NCBI GenBank assembly: GCA_003136915.1
Contig: PLEB01000355.1
Coordinates: forward strand, 1 to 5,934
DNA from: Chitinophagaceae bacterium
GTDB taxonomy: Bacteria; Bacteroidota; Bacteroidia; Chitinophagales; Chitinophagaceae
Direction: 5' to 3'
Length of the DNA: 5,934 nucleotides
Shown: positions 1 through 5,862 of the stretch, in pieces
Position numbering within the stretch: position 1 is the stretch's first letter
Layout: every line of letters starts with the position of its first letter
The notes under the pieces: model-generated
Seen by the model: the letters and a program-made list of their open reading frames with translations, nothing else
Databases searched by the model: none
Told to the model about the DNA's origin: nothing
Program-made: the position numbers and the translations under genes

Positions 1-606
1 GAGACGCTTGCTTTTTGTGAGCAGGATTCCTTTTAACAGCTGACCATTTTGAGGTATCAGTTCCGTTGGAATAATTACCATCCCTGCTTCTGAACTCGCG
101 TTAAAGCAACGGTAACGTTCCTGGAGGAATGCCAGCAATTTGCCTGGAAAAGAATCAGGAACAACTGAGCCAGGATCGTCGTCAGTGAGCACAAGTCCCG
201 CTTCCGTTGTGTTGGAAATAATAATTTGCAATTCCGGGTTAGCTGCACATGCCAGCACTTCCTTCCACTGATCCCGGGCGGACAAAACACGACTGATGGA
301 TGCATTGATTCCTATTTTGTCGATTGTTTCTCCCTTCTCCACGCCTTTTATACAGAGCGTGTATAAATTATCCTGACGAGAGAACACGCTGCTGTCCCCC
401 TGGCTTGTTGATTTTATCACCACGACCCGGCCATTAAAAATGCCCTGCTTATTTGCCTTGTCTATAAAATAATCGGGGAGACCGCGTAACAAAACACCGG
501 TACCAAATTGCAATACTTTTTCCGGAAGTTTAAAAATCCGATCCTCAGGGATATCGGGCATGCCCGATTCCCGGATCTTTTCCAAGTTTTTTATAGATAG
601 TATCAT
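1..606 (-). CDS. uxaB: Tagaturonate reductase (altronate oxidoreductase), N-terminal part, truncated by window edge
   Basis: Cytosolic NAD-dependent reductase that converts D-tagaturonate to D-altronate in the galacturonate branch of hexuronate catabolism. The 202 codons seen are open to the left edge; the family is about 480 residues, so over half the protein lies outside. Recognisable segments are the Rossmann nucleotide-binding start around residues 31-42 (VLQFGTGVLLRG), the SNTTEAG motif at 131-137 and the PTELIPQNG segment at 180-188, all matching UxaB rather than the related mannonate oxidoreductase UxuB as I recall them. I chose the ATG at 606 because the roughly 28 residues ahead of the Rossmann motif are usual in Bacteroidota homologues. 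A second ATG at 561 would remove part of that leader. There is no clear Shine-Dalgarno. The gene starts 14 bases after the stop of the DUF4350-like gene, so the two are probably co-transcribed. Identification is by remembered family sequence, not by a search. Confidence 0.88.
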   Translation of the reverse strand, partial: MILSIKNLEKIRESGMPDIPEDRIFKLPEKVLQFGTGVLLRGLPDYFIDKANKQGIFNGRVVVIKSTSQGDSSVFSRQDNLYTLCIKGVEKGETIDKIGINASISRVLSARDQWKEVLACAANPELQIIISNTTEAGLVLTDDDPGSVVPDSFPGKLLAFLQERYRCFNASSEAGMVIIPTELIPQNGQLLKGILLTKSKRL

Positions 607-620
607 GCCCTTTGTTTCCA

Positions 621-1505
621 TTAACCCGCGGTATGGCCGGCTTTCTTTGATTGAAGCAGGAGCCATTCCGCCAAATCCTTTGCTGCACGGTCATTCTCAA
701 ATTCCGCGGGAAGATTTTTTCGATCCAGGTATTCATTGTAAAACCAGGGATCGCCAACCGCGAATACAGTTCCTTTACCAACCCTGGAAACAGCCATGAT
801 GATATCTCCGCCCTGGCTGAAAGCAGAATTCGCAGGTTTTTGAAGGCGGAGCGTGCTCATTTCCTTAATAAAGATTTTTTTTGCTGTCCTGAAAATGACA
901 TCATGATCACCAAGGTAAAATGCTCCCGTCTCAACATGGTTCCCTGTTACGCGATTCCGGCAGTCTTCGTTAAAATGAATGCCAAACCGCCCGGCCAGTT
1001 GATTAAAATGAAGAAATTCTGCATTGGCGGAATCGTTACCCATCAATAGCAGTGCGCCGCCGGATCTTACCCATTCATAAATCACATCTGCGTCTTTACT
1101 GGAAACAAAGTGGGGACTTGCCGTTTCCTTTTCCGTATCCGGGTCAACGATAATATAAACATCGGCATTGCCCAGGGTGGTTCGTGTAGGTTCAGTTTTG
1201 AGCGATTCGGTAATTGCTCCCGATTGGCGAAAAATATTTCCAAAGCCAGAGAATCCGCTGTTGGCCTGATCCTCCCAGGTATAGTGATACCGGACCAGGC
1301 GGCCATCCGAATCTTTTTTGTATTCGTTATTAAAATAGTAATCCAGTACGACTGTTTTGCCCTTGCCAACTGCATTCAGGTTTGGCAAATCCATTTTTCC
1401 CTGGTAACCGATTTTGTTAATCATGTGTTTTCTGTTTGCCCGATCATCAGGACTGGCGGAGGCCAAACTAAAAAAGCAAATAAGAAAAAATAAGATATTG
1501 CGCAT
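621..1505 (-). CDS. Secreted DUF4350-like protein, stand-alone
   Basis: A 294-residue exported protein of unproven function. The N-terminus is a signal peptide (hydrophobic residues 4-15, likely cleavage after SLASA at about residue 17). The rest resembles the DUF4350-type domain, a glutamine-amidotransferase-like alpha/beta fold, which in many Bacteroidota follows a GH88/GH105 unsaturated rhamnogalacturonyl hydrolase domain in one polypeptide. Landmarks are YIIVDPDTEKET at 117-128, a GGALLLMGNDS stretch at 149-159, the HFNQLAGRFGIHFNED segment at 166-181 and VGKGTVFAVGDPWFYNEY at 242-259. No hydrolase domain is attached here, yet the protein has its own signal peptide, so it is probably a genuine separate protein. 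The frame extends to a TTG at 1532, but the ATG at 1505 gives a normal signal peptide directly and is preferred. It is the first gene of the unit with uxaB, which suggests a role in handling pectin fragments in the periplasm; that role is inference. Confidence 0.8.
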   Translation of the reverse strand: MRNILFFLICFFSLASASPDDRANRKHMINKIGYQGKMDLPNLNAVGKGKTVVLDYYFNNEYKKDSDGRLVRYHYTWEDQANSGFSGFGNIFRQSGAITESLKTEPTRTTLGNADVYIIVDPDTEKETASPHFVSSKDADVIYEWVRSGGALLLMGNDSANAEFLHFNQLAGRFGIHFNEDCRNRVTGNHVETGAFYLGDHDVIFRTAKKIFIKEMSTLRLQKPANSAFSQGGDIIMAVSRVGKGTVFAVGDPWFYNEYLDRKNLPAEFENDRAAKDLAEWLLLQSKKAGHTAG

Positions 1506-1680
1506 CAGGTCCGGGTTGTGAATTGAAATCAAATAGGCATATTGCCGATCTCAAAATAACGAAAATTTTATATACACATATCCCGTTTATTCTTCGTAGC
1601 GGTTGTGACTGGTTTTTCCGGTCCAAACATCAGATATTGTTAACTTCACAAAGGAATATTGGATAATCCAAGTATTGCTT
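1506..1680. promoter_or_regulatory. Divergent intergenic region between uronate and deoxy-sugar genes
   Basis: These 175 bases separate two outward-reading transcription units and should hold both promoters. The stretch at about 1561-1577 is very AT-rich. On the minus strand TTATTTTG at 1552-1559 matches the Bacteroidota -7 consensus TAnnTTTG with one mismatch and lies 46 bases ahead of the ATG at 1505; I see no convincing -33 TTTG partner. No comparable element was found for the plus-strand lactonase, and an AAGGAA near 1650 is too far from the ATG at 1681 to act as a ribosome binding site. No operator palindrome stands out. Confidence 0.35.
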
Positions 1681-2511
1681 ATGCAGAGAATTGATGCCCA
1701 CGTGCACTTCTGGGATTATGATCCCGTTCGAAATTCCTGGATCACGGATGAGATGGCTGTTTTGAAAAAGGATTTTCTTCCGGCAGATATTCAGCCACTG
1801 CTTGAAGAGAATTCGATGGATGGCTGTGTGCTTGTGCAGGTAAACCAATCGGAGACAGAAAATAATTTTTTTTTAAAGCTGGCTTCTGAGAATCAATTCA
1901 TAAAAGCTATCGTGGGCTGGGTGGATCTCTCTGCTGCAAACATATCTGAACGTCTCTCAAGTTACAAGGATTCCTACAGGATCAGCGGATTCCGTCATAT
2001 TCTACAAGATGAGAAAGACCGGGCATTTATGCTCAGACCCGATTTCGAAAGAGGGATCAGGGCTCTTGCTGAATTCGATTTTACCTATGACCTGCTTATT
2101 TACCCAGATCAGTTGCCCTACGCCGCAGGCCTTATAAAATCATTTCCGCAGCAGCCGTTCATTATTGATCACCTGGCCAAACCGGCGATCAGGGATATGG
2201 AAATGGCCTTTTGGAAGGAGCAACTATACAATATCTCCCGGATGGATAATGTATATTGCAAATTATCGGGCATGGTAACAGAGGCACGTTGGAATAACTG
2301 GACCAAAGAAGATTTCAGGCCCTATCTCGATGTGGTAGTTGAATCTTTCGGCATTGACCGTATCGTGTTCGGATCCGACTGGCCCGTGTGCTTAGCGGCT
2401 GCTTCTTATGAAGAAGTCGTGGGCATCATGGAAGATTACTTTTCTTCGTTTTCCATATTGGAGCAGGAGAAAATATTCGGGAGCAATGCAATGACTTTTT
2501 ACGGTTTGTAA
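1681..2511 (+). CDS. Amidohydrolase-2 family sugar lactonase (probable L-fuconolactonase or L-rhamnonolactonase)
   Basis: A 276-residue cytosolic TIM-barrel hydrolase of the amidohydrolase-2 family (COG3618 type), usual length for the family. It probably opens an aldonolactone such as L-fucono-1,5-lactone to the free acid. Visible motifs are the N-terminal HxH metal site (H7, H9 in DAHVHFW), GFRH at 103-106, the IIDHLAKP segment at 161-168 with D163 and H164, CKLSG at 193-197, and FGSDWPV at 230-236 with the C-terminal acidic residue D233. All expected active-site elements are present. The frame also has a TTG at 1675, but the ATG at 1681 places the HxH motif at the usual distance. It is the first gene of a three-gene run with a fumarylacetoacetate-hydrolase-family enzyme and a mutarotase, which supports a deoxy-sugar lactonase over other COG3618 activities such as 2-pyrone-4,6-dicarboxylate hydrolase. 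Whether the substrate derives from fucose or rhamnose cannot be read from the sequence. Confidence 0.85.
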   Translation: MQRIDAHVHFWDYDPVRNSWITDEMAVLKKDFLPADIQPLLEENSMDGCVLVQVNQSETENNFFLKLASENQFIKAIVGWVDLSAANISERLSSYKDSYRISGFRHILQDEKDRAFMLRPDFERGIRALAEFDFTYDLLIYPDQLPYAAGLIKSFPQQPFIIDHLAKPAIRDMEMAFWKEQLYNISRMDNVYCKLSGMVTEARWNNWTKEDFRPYLDVVVESFGIDRIVFGSDWPVCLAAASYEEVVGIMEDYFSSFSILEQEKIFGSNAMTFYGL

Positions 2512-2527
2512 ACGATGAAGTTATTAT

Positions 2528-3385
2528 ATGAAATTGATCAGGTGGTTAAAGGAGGACAAAGCGTTTCCCGGTGTGGTAATCGATGGCGGAATGTATGGAC
2601 TGGCAGACAGGCCGGAAGACTATGATGAAATATTTTTCGGTGGCGATGGTTTGATTCGTTTGAAATCCTTTATTGATAAACATCGGGATAAACTCAGGAA
2701 ACTGGATGACCAAACAGCTCTTTCGGCGCCAGTTGCCCGGCCATCCAAGATCGTATGTGTGGGCCTAAATTATGCTGATCATGCAAGAGAAACCAAGGCT
2801 GAACCGCCGCCCGAACCTGTCATCTTCCTTAAATCAACCACTGCACTTTGCGGTCCGTACGACAAAATAATCATACCGAAATATTCGAAAAAAACGGATT
2901 GGGAGGTAGAACTTGCTGTTGTCATTGGCAAAAAGGCTTCCTATGTGGAGGAAAAGAAAGCTTTGGATCATATAGCCGGATATTGTCTGCATAATGATGT
3001 AAGTGAAAGGGAATTTCAAATAGAGAGAAGTGGTACCTGGGATAAGGGAAAGGGCTGCGACACATTTGCACCGGTAGGTCCCTGGCTGGTTACGCCAGAC
3101 GAAATTGAGGATGTAAACAAGCTAACGCTGTGGCTAAAAGTAAATGGGAAGCAAATGCAGCATGGCACGACTGCCAACCTTATTTTTAAAATTCCGTTTT
3201 TAATTTCATATATCAGTCATTTTATGACGTTGCTGCCCGGCGATATTATTTCGACCGGAACACCCGCAGGTGTGGGCCTTGGCATGAAGCCGCCAACTTA
3301 TCTCAAGCCCGGGGATGTGGTCGAACTCGGTATCGACGGATTGGGCAATGCGCGGCAGGAAGTAATTGCTTACTCTCCAAAATAA
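2528..3385 (+). CDS. Fumarylacetoacetate hydrolase family protein, probable 2,4-diketo-3-deoxy-L-fuconate/rhamnonate hydrolase
   Basis: A 285-residue cytosolic metal-dependent C-C bond hydrolase. In the non-phosphorylating L-fucose and L-rhamnose routes such enzymes split the 2,4-diketo-3-deoxy acid to pyruvate and L-lactate. The N-terminal third (1-70) is the family's small domain; the catalytic fold begins near VGLNYADHA (78-86). The metal-binding ExE is E126 and E128 in DWEVELAVVIG, with the third acidic ligand probably D157 in the NDVSERE segment. KGCDTFAPVGPW (175-186) and STGTPAGVG (242-250) are further family signatures, so the active site appears intact. Such proteins are often labelled ureidoglycolate lyase by similarity; the flanking lactonase and mutarotase make the sugar-acid role more likely. 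It starts 16 bases after the lactonase stop, with no visible Shine-Dalgarno. An ATG at 2515 is in another frame and is not this start. Confidence 0.87.
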   Translation: MKLIRWLKEDKAFPGVVIDGGMYGLADRPEDYDEIFFGGDGLIRLKSFIDKHRDKLRKLDDQTALSAPVARPSKIVCVGLNYADHARETKAEPPPEPVIFLKSTTALCGPYDKIIIPKYSKKTDWEVELAVVIGKKASYVEEKKALDHIAGYCLHNDVSEREFQIERSGTWDKGKGCDTFAPVGPWLVTPDEIEDVNKLTLWLKVNGKQMQHGTTANLIFKIPFLISYISHFMTLLPGDIISTGTPAGVGLGMKPPTYLKPGDVVELGIDGLGNARQEVIAYSPK

Positions 3386-3389
3386 TCGG

Positions 3390-3728
3390 ATGCCCGCCAA
3401 AAAAAGATATTGTCTTGCCCTGGATCTGAAGGACGATCCTTCATTGATTGAGGACTACAAAGCGTATCACCGCAAAGTATGGCCGGAAATCATAAAAAGT
3501 ATCCGGGATTCAGGGATTCAGAATATGGAAATCTATCGTTGCGGGAACCGTTTGTTCATGATCATGGAGACAGACCCGGAATTTTCATTTGAAAAAAAGA
3601 ACGCAGATGATCTTCGCAATGCTAAAGTGCAGGAATGGGAACTTTTGATGGAAACTTACCAGCAGGTGATCCCGGGAACAGAGAAAGGAATAAGATGGCG
3701 ACTGATGGAAAGGATCTTCTCCCTATAA
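3390..3728 (+). CDS. rhaM: RhaM-family (L-rhamnose/L-fucose) mutarotase
   Basis: A 112-residue protein of the RhaM/YiiL mutarotase family (formerly DUF718), close to the length of the E. coli enzyme. It interconverts alpha and beta pyranose anomers so the dehydrogenase receives its preferred form. The segment Y23-K-A-Y-H27-R-K-V-W31-P-E33 aligns with Y18, H22 and W26 of E. coli RhaM, where the tyrosine and histidine are catalytic; the second half holds the family's trailing pattern around QEWELLMETYQQ and the C-terminal RWRLMERIFSL. The start is the ATG 4 bases after the preceding stop; an upstream TTG at 3366 inside that gene is unlikely. The tight spacing makes it the third gene of the lactonase operon. 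The symbol reflects family only: beside these neighbours the true sugar could be L-fucose. A small exact tandem duplication of GGGATTCA sits at 3505-3520 within the coding sequence. Confidence 0.87.
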   Translation: MPAKKRYCLALDLKDDPSLIEDYKAYHRKVWPEIIKSIRDSGIQNMEIYRCGNRLFMIMETDPEFSFEKKNADDLRNAKVQEWELLMETYQQVIPGTEKGIRWRLMERIFSL

Positions 3729-3741
3729 AAATTTCGCAAGC

Positions 3742-4026
3742 TCATCTTCTCGGCCGATAGCCACCACTGTTGTTGTCGCGCGGCTTTTCTTCAGCCTCAC
3801 GAACAACCAGCTCTTTTCCTCCGCGGAGGCGAGCACCATGCAGGGCGTCAATAGCTTCTTTCGCTTCCAGCGCTACAGTCATTTCCAGGAAGCCGAACCC
3901 CCTGCTTTTCCGGGTTTCCCGATCAATAGCTACCTTGGCTGAGCTAACTTCACCATAGAGCTCAAACATTTCTTTTAAATCGGTGTCGTCAAAATCATAG
4001 GGTAGGCCTGCAACAAAAAGTTTCAT
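3742..4026 (-). CDS. Single-domain RRM RNA-binding protein
   Basis: A 94-residue protein made almost wholly of one RNA recognition motif, which binds single-stranded RNA through its beta sheet. RNP-2 is LFVAGL (3-8) and RNP-1 is SRGFGFLEM (41-49), with the aromatic residues F44 and F46 in the usual positions, F4 in RNP-2, and the typical LKEMFELYGEV helix (17-27) between them. After about residue 78 comes a short charged, Gly- and Arg-containing tail (residues 81-94, ending YRPRR), as in other bacterial RRM proteins. Bacteroidota commonly carry several such proteins with suspected post-transcriptional roles; the RNA targets here are unknown. The frame stays open upstream to a TTG at 4173, but the ATG at 4026 sits directly ahead of RNP-2, as usual for the family. 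The gene converges on the mutarotase gene with 13 bases between stop codons. Confidence 0.9.
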   Translation of the reverse strand: MKLFVAGLPYDFDDTDLKEMFELYGEVSSAKVAIDRETRKSRGFGFLEMTVALEAKEAIDALHGARLRGGKELVVREAEEKPRDNNSGGYRPRR

Positions 4027-4044
4027 GATCTGAATATAAGACCC

Positions 4045-4052
4045 CAAATCTA
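4045..4052 (-). promoter_or_regulatory. Candidate Bacteroidota -7 promoter element for the RRM gene
   Basis: On the minus strand the bases read TAGATTTG, an exact match to the TAnnTTTG -7 consensus of Bacteroidota. It lies 18 bases ahead of the RRM ATG at 4026, implying a very short 5' leader. The upstream -33 element is weak: a TTG occurs about 15 bases before it, closer than the usual spacing. Assignment is by pattern only. Confidence 0.4.
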
Positions 4053-4273
4053 CTTTATTCCCATCATCAACTGTATCTTTTTTTGTAAAATCTCCAGCTC
4101 TAAATAAGGCAGGGAAAAGAAGGCTTGAAATTAGCCCCGGGATCCTTATTAAACATTCTCCCTTCTCCTTCAAATGACAGGTCTTGCCTAAGGGTTTTTA
4201 TATATTATTACCAGCAATGCATAACCGGCATCTGGCATGATTTTTCAATATTCTATCTCTAAACGATAAACAT
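4053..4273. other. AT-rich intergenic region between divergent RRM and lipoprotein genes
   Basis: About 220 bases without a supported gene. The minus-strand frame of the RRM gene happens to stay open through part of it but lacks an ATG. I looked for strong hairpins, tRNA-like folds and direct repeats and saw only weak 4-base stems. It should contain the promoter of the small lipoprotein, but no TAnnTTTG match is obvious on that strand. Confidence 0.5.
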
Positions 4274-4444
4274 ATGAAAAAGATGCTTGCGCTTTTGTTC
4301 TTGGTGCTCCTGATGTTTCTGCTTGATGGCTGCGAAGTAATAGGAGGCATTTTTAAAGCAGGCGTTTGGGTAGGCGTGCTCCTGGTCCTGGTGGTAATCG
4401 GGGTTATTGTCTGGCTGGTCACCCGGGGCGCGGGGAAATCCTGA
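4274..4444 (+). CDS. Small 56-residue membrane lipoprotein, hypothetical
   Basis: A very short gene, clear despite its size. The product begins with a lipoprotein-type signal (MKK, then hydrophobic residues 5-17) ending in LLDGC with the candidate lipid-modified cysteine at C20; aspartate at the -2 position is unusual for a lipobox. Next comes EVIGGIFKAG (21-30) and then a second strongly hydrophobic span at 31-49 (about 19 residues), ending in a basic TRGAGKS tail. I recognise this layout (CE-IGGIFKAG plus one membrane helix) from small conserved Bacteroidota proteins that databases sometimes mislabel as phosphatidate cytidylyltransferase; it is far too short for that enzyme. The function is unknown. 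It lies 46 bases before the serine hydrolase gene on the same strand, and may or may not be co-transcribed with it. No Shine-Dalgarno is visible. Confidence 0.8.
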   Translation: MKKMLALLFLVLLMFLLDGCEVIGGIFKAGVWVGVLLVLVVIGVIVWLVTRGAGKS

Positions 4445-4477
4445 GCTAAGGGCCCCTGGTATCGGAGGTTCTTTTTG

Positions 4478-4485
4478 TACTTTCG
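4478..4485 (+). promoter_or_regulatory. Candidate -7 promoter element directly ahead of the serine hydrolase start
   Basis: TACTTTCG matches the Bacteroidota -7 consensus TAnnTTTG at all but one fixed position and ends only 5 bases before the ATG at 4491. If real, transcription would begin at or next to the start codon, giving a nearly leaderless message. No convincing -33 TTTG was found upstream, so this is a tentative call. Confidence 0.35.
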
Positions 4486-4490
4486 TCAGC

Positions 4491-5777
4491 ATGAAGGCAT
4501 TCACAATGCTGATATTGGGCGCGCTATTCCTGCAAACGCAGGTTTTGGCCCAAATGAAAACGGATGGATTGTTACAGAAAATACTTGCATCAGTAGGGGA
4601 TTCCCTGTTTCAGCAGGTATTGCTCCAGAAAAACAAATATCGGGTTCAGATTATATATACCCGGATAGACCGGGATTCAAGAAACAAACCTTCTTTTAAG
4701 AATTTCCATTTTAACACCGGGGACAGCCTCTATTATTATCCCGCTTCGACAGTGAAATTACCTCTCGCGCTTCTCTCTCTTGAGAAACTCAACCGGATGC
4801 ATACGCCGGGAGTTGATCGGTTTACGGCGGTTCAGTACGACAGCAGCTATCCGGGGCAAAAAACACTTTATAGAGACAGTACCTCAGCGACCGGCTTACC
4901 CAGTATTGCTCAGTTTATCAGGAAAGCATTTCTAATCAGCGATAACGATGCTTACAACCGGATGTATGAATTCGTGGGCCAGCAGGAGATCAACCGCAAC
5001 CTGCACGAAAAAGGATATTCCGGCATTCGCATCGTCAGGCAGTTTATGCCAATGAATGAAGAAGAGAACCGCCATACCAATCAGATCAGGTTTCTAAACG
5101 CGGATGGCAAAACAATCTTTACTCAGGCACCTGCTTACAACAAGGATTCTTTCGATTTTTCCAGGAAGGCCATGCTCGGAAAAGGGTATTTGAACGGGAA
5201 AGACAGTCTTGTGGATGAGCCTATGAATTTCACCAGACACAACCATATCCCGTTGGAGGACCTGCAATTATTATTACAATCCGTTCTTTTCCCTTTCTCA
5301 GTTCCTGAAAAACAACGGTTCAAACTGAAACCAGGCGACTATGCATTCCTGTACCGGTATTTATCACAATTTCCTTCGGAGACTCCTTATCCGAAATATG
5401 ATACCGGAATTTTCTACGACAGCTATGTAAAATTCTTTTTCCGTGAGCAGCGCAAGCCTTCAGTGCGCATTTTCAATAAAGCGGGATGGGCTTATGGGTG
5501 TTTAACCGATGTTTCCTACGTGGTGGATTTTAAGAACCGGATCGAATTTATGCTTACTGCAACTGTATATACGAACGAAGATGAGATCCTCAACGATGAC
5601 AAATATGAATATGAAACGGTTGGCTTTCCTTTTCTATACTTGTTGGGACAAGCAATTTATAAATATGATCTTCAACGGAAGCGAAAATTTTCACCGGATC
5701 TGAAAGCATTCAGGTTAAACTACGAACACAGGGATCCATCTGATCACCGTACTTCCATTCAAAATGTGGATAATTAA
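4491..5777 (+). CDS. Secreted beta-lactamase-fold serine hydrolase, class A-like
   Basis: A 428-residue exported protein with the catalytic motifs of the serine beta-lactamase/penicillin-binding superfamily. A signal peptide covers residues 1-20 (cleavage after QVLA). The motifs appear in order: SxxK at S86-T-V-K89, SDN at 150-152, and KAG at 330-332 in place of the usual KTG. The SDN-to-KAG distance is 180 residues against about 104 in class A enzymes, so a large insertion is present. An acidic run E190-E192 lies 40 residues after the SDN serine, near where the omega-loop glutamate is expected, but the match is not proven. It may be a periplasmic hydrolase or peptidase-like enzyme rather than a true antibiotic-inactivating beta-lactamase. 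The frame extends upstream to 4407, overlapping the lipoprotein gene, but only the ATG at 4491 begins with a signal peptide. The gene ends with two tandem TAA stops. Confidence 0.82.
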   Translation: MKAFTMLILGALFLQTQVLAQMKTDGLLQKILASVGDSLFQQVLLQKNKYRVQIIYTRIDRDSRNKPSFKNFHFNTGDSLYYYPASTVKLPLALLSLEKLNRMHTPGVDRFTAVQYDSSYPGQKTLYRDSTSATGLPSIAQFIRKAFLISDNDAYNRMYEFVGQQEINRNLHEKGYSGIRIVRQFMPMNEEENRHTNQIRFLNADGKTIFTQAPAYNKDSFDFSRKAMLGKGYLNGKDSLVDEPMNFTRHNHIPLEDLQLLLQSVLFPFSVPEKQRFKLKPGDYAFLYRYLSQFPSETPYPKYDTGIFYDSYVKFFFREQRKPSVRIFNKAGWAYGCLTDVSYVVDFKNRIEFMLTATVYTNEDEILNDDKYEYETVGFPFLYLLGQAIYKYDLQRKRKFSPDLKAFRLNYEHRDPSDHRTSIQNVDN

Positions 5778-5813
5778 TAATGAGGGGGCAATTCATTCAG
5801 GCAGGACAAATAG

Positions 5814-5841
5814 AAAGGCCCGCAACAATTTGCGGGCCTTT
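5814..5841. terminator. Strong symmetric (bidirectional) intrinsic terminator
   Basis: A perfect 12-base-pair stem, AAAGGCCCGCAA paired with TTGCGGGCCTTT, closes a CAAT tetraloop. The stem is GC-rich in the middle with A/T ends, so it gives an A-tract and a T-tract for either direction. It lies 36 bases after the serine hydrolase stop and 21 bases beyond the stop of the probable opposing gene, so it likely ends both transcripts. Confidence 0.88.
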
Positions 5842-5862
5842 CATTTATTAAATAGGGTGGTA

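Noticed and set aside
651..1493. Plus-strand open frames of up to 132 codons opposite the DUF4350-like gene
   Set aside because: They are antisense shadows: no recognisable domain, Cys/Phe/Ile-rich composition and no conserved start context.
1506..1532. N-terminal extension of the DUF4350-like protein from a TTG at 1532
   Set aside because: The ATG at 1505 starts a textbook signal peptide; the extension would put nine polar residues ahead of it.
1866..1874. Run of nine T residues in the lactonase gene as a possible phase-variation or slippage site
   Set aside because: The frame is intact, the run encodes a plausible Asn-Phe-Phe-Leu segment, and a single nine-base T run is not unusual at this base composition.
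2515..2560. ATG at 2515 as an upstream start between the lactonase and the FAH-family gene
   Set aside because: It is in a different frame from the FAH-family protein and yields no recognisable product.
3505..3520. Tandem GGGATTCA duplication in the mutarotase gene
   Set aside because: Only two copies, in a coding region with the expected protein length; most likely chance.
4027..4173. Longer form of the RRM protein beginning at a TTG at 4173
   Set aside because: The added 49 residues match no known domain, there is no ATG, and a near-consensus promoter element lies inside that stretch.
4200..4260. Possible small RNA or hairpin in the intergenic region
   Set aside because: Only weak 4-base stems around GCAT/GGCAT repeats; no T-tract or compensatory structure supports an RNA gene.
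4407..4490. N-terminal extension of the serine hydrolase overlapping the lipoprotein gene
   Set aside because: It would bury the signal peptide behind 28 residues and overlaps the well-supported small lipoprotein in another frame.
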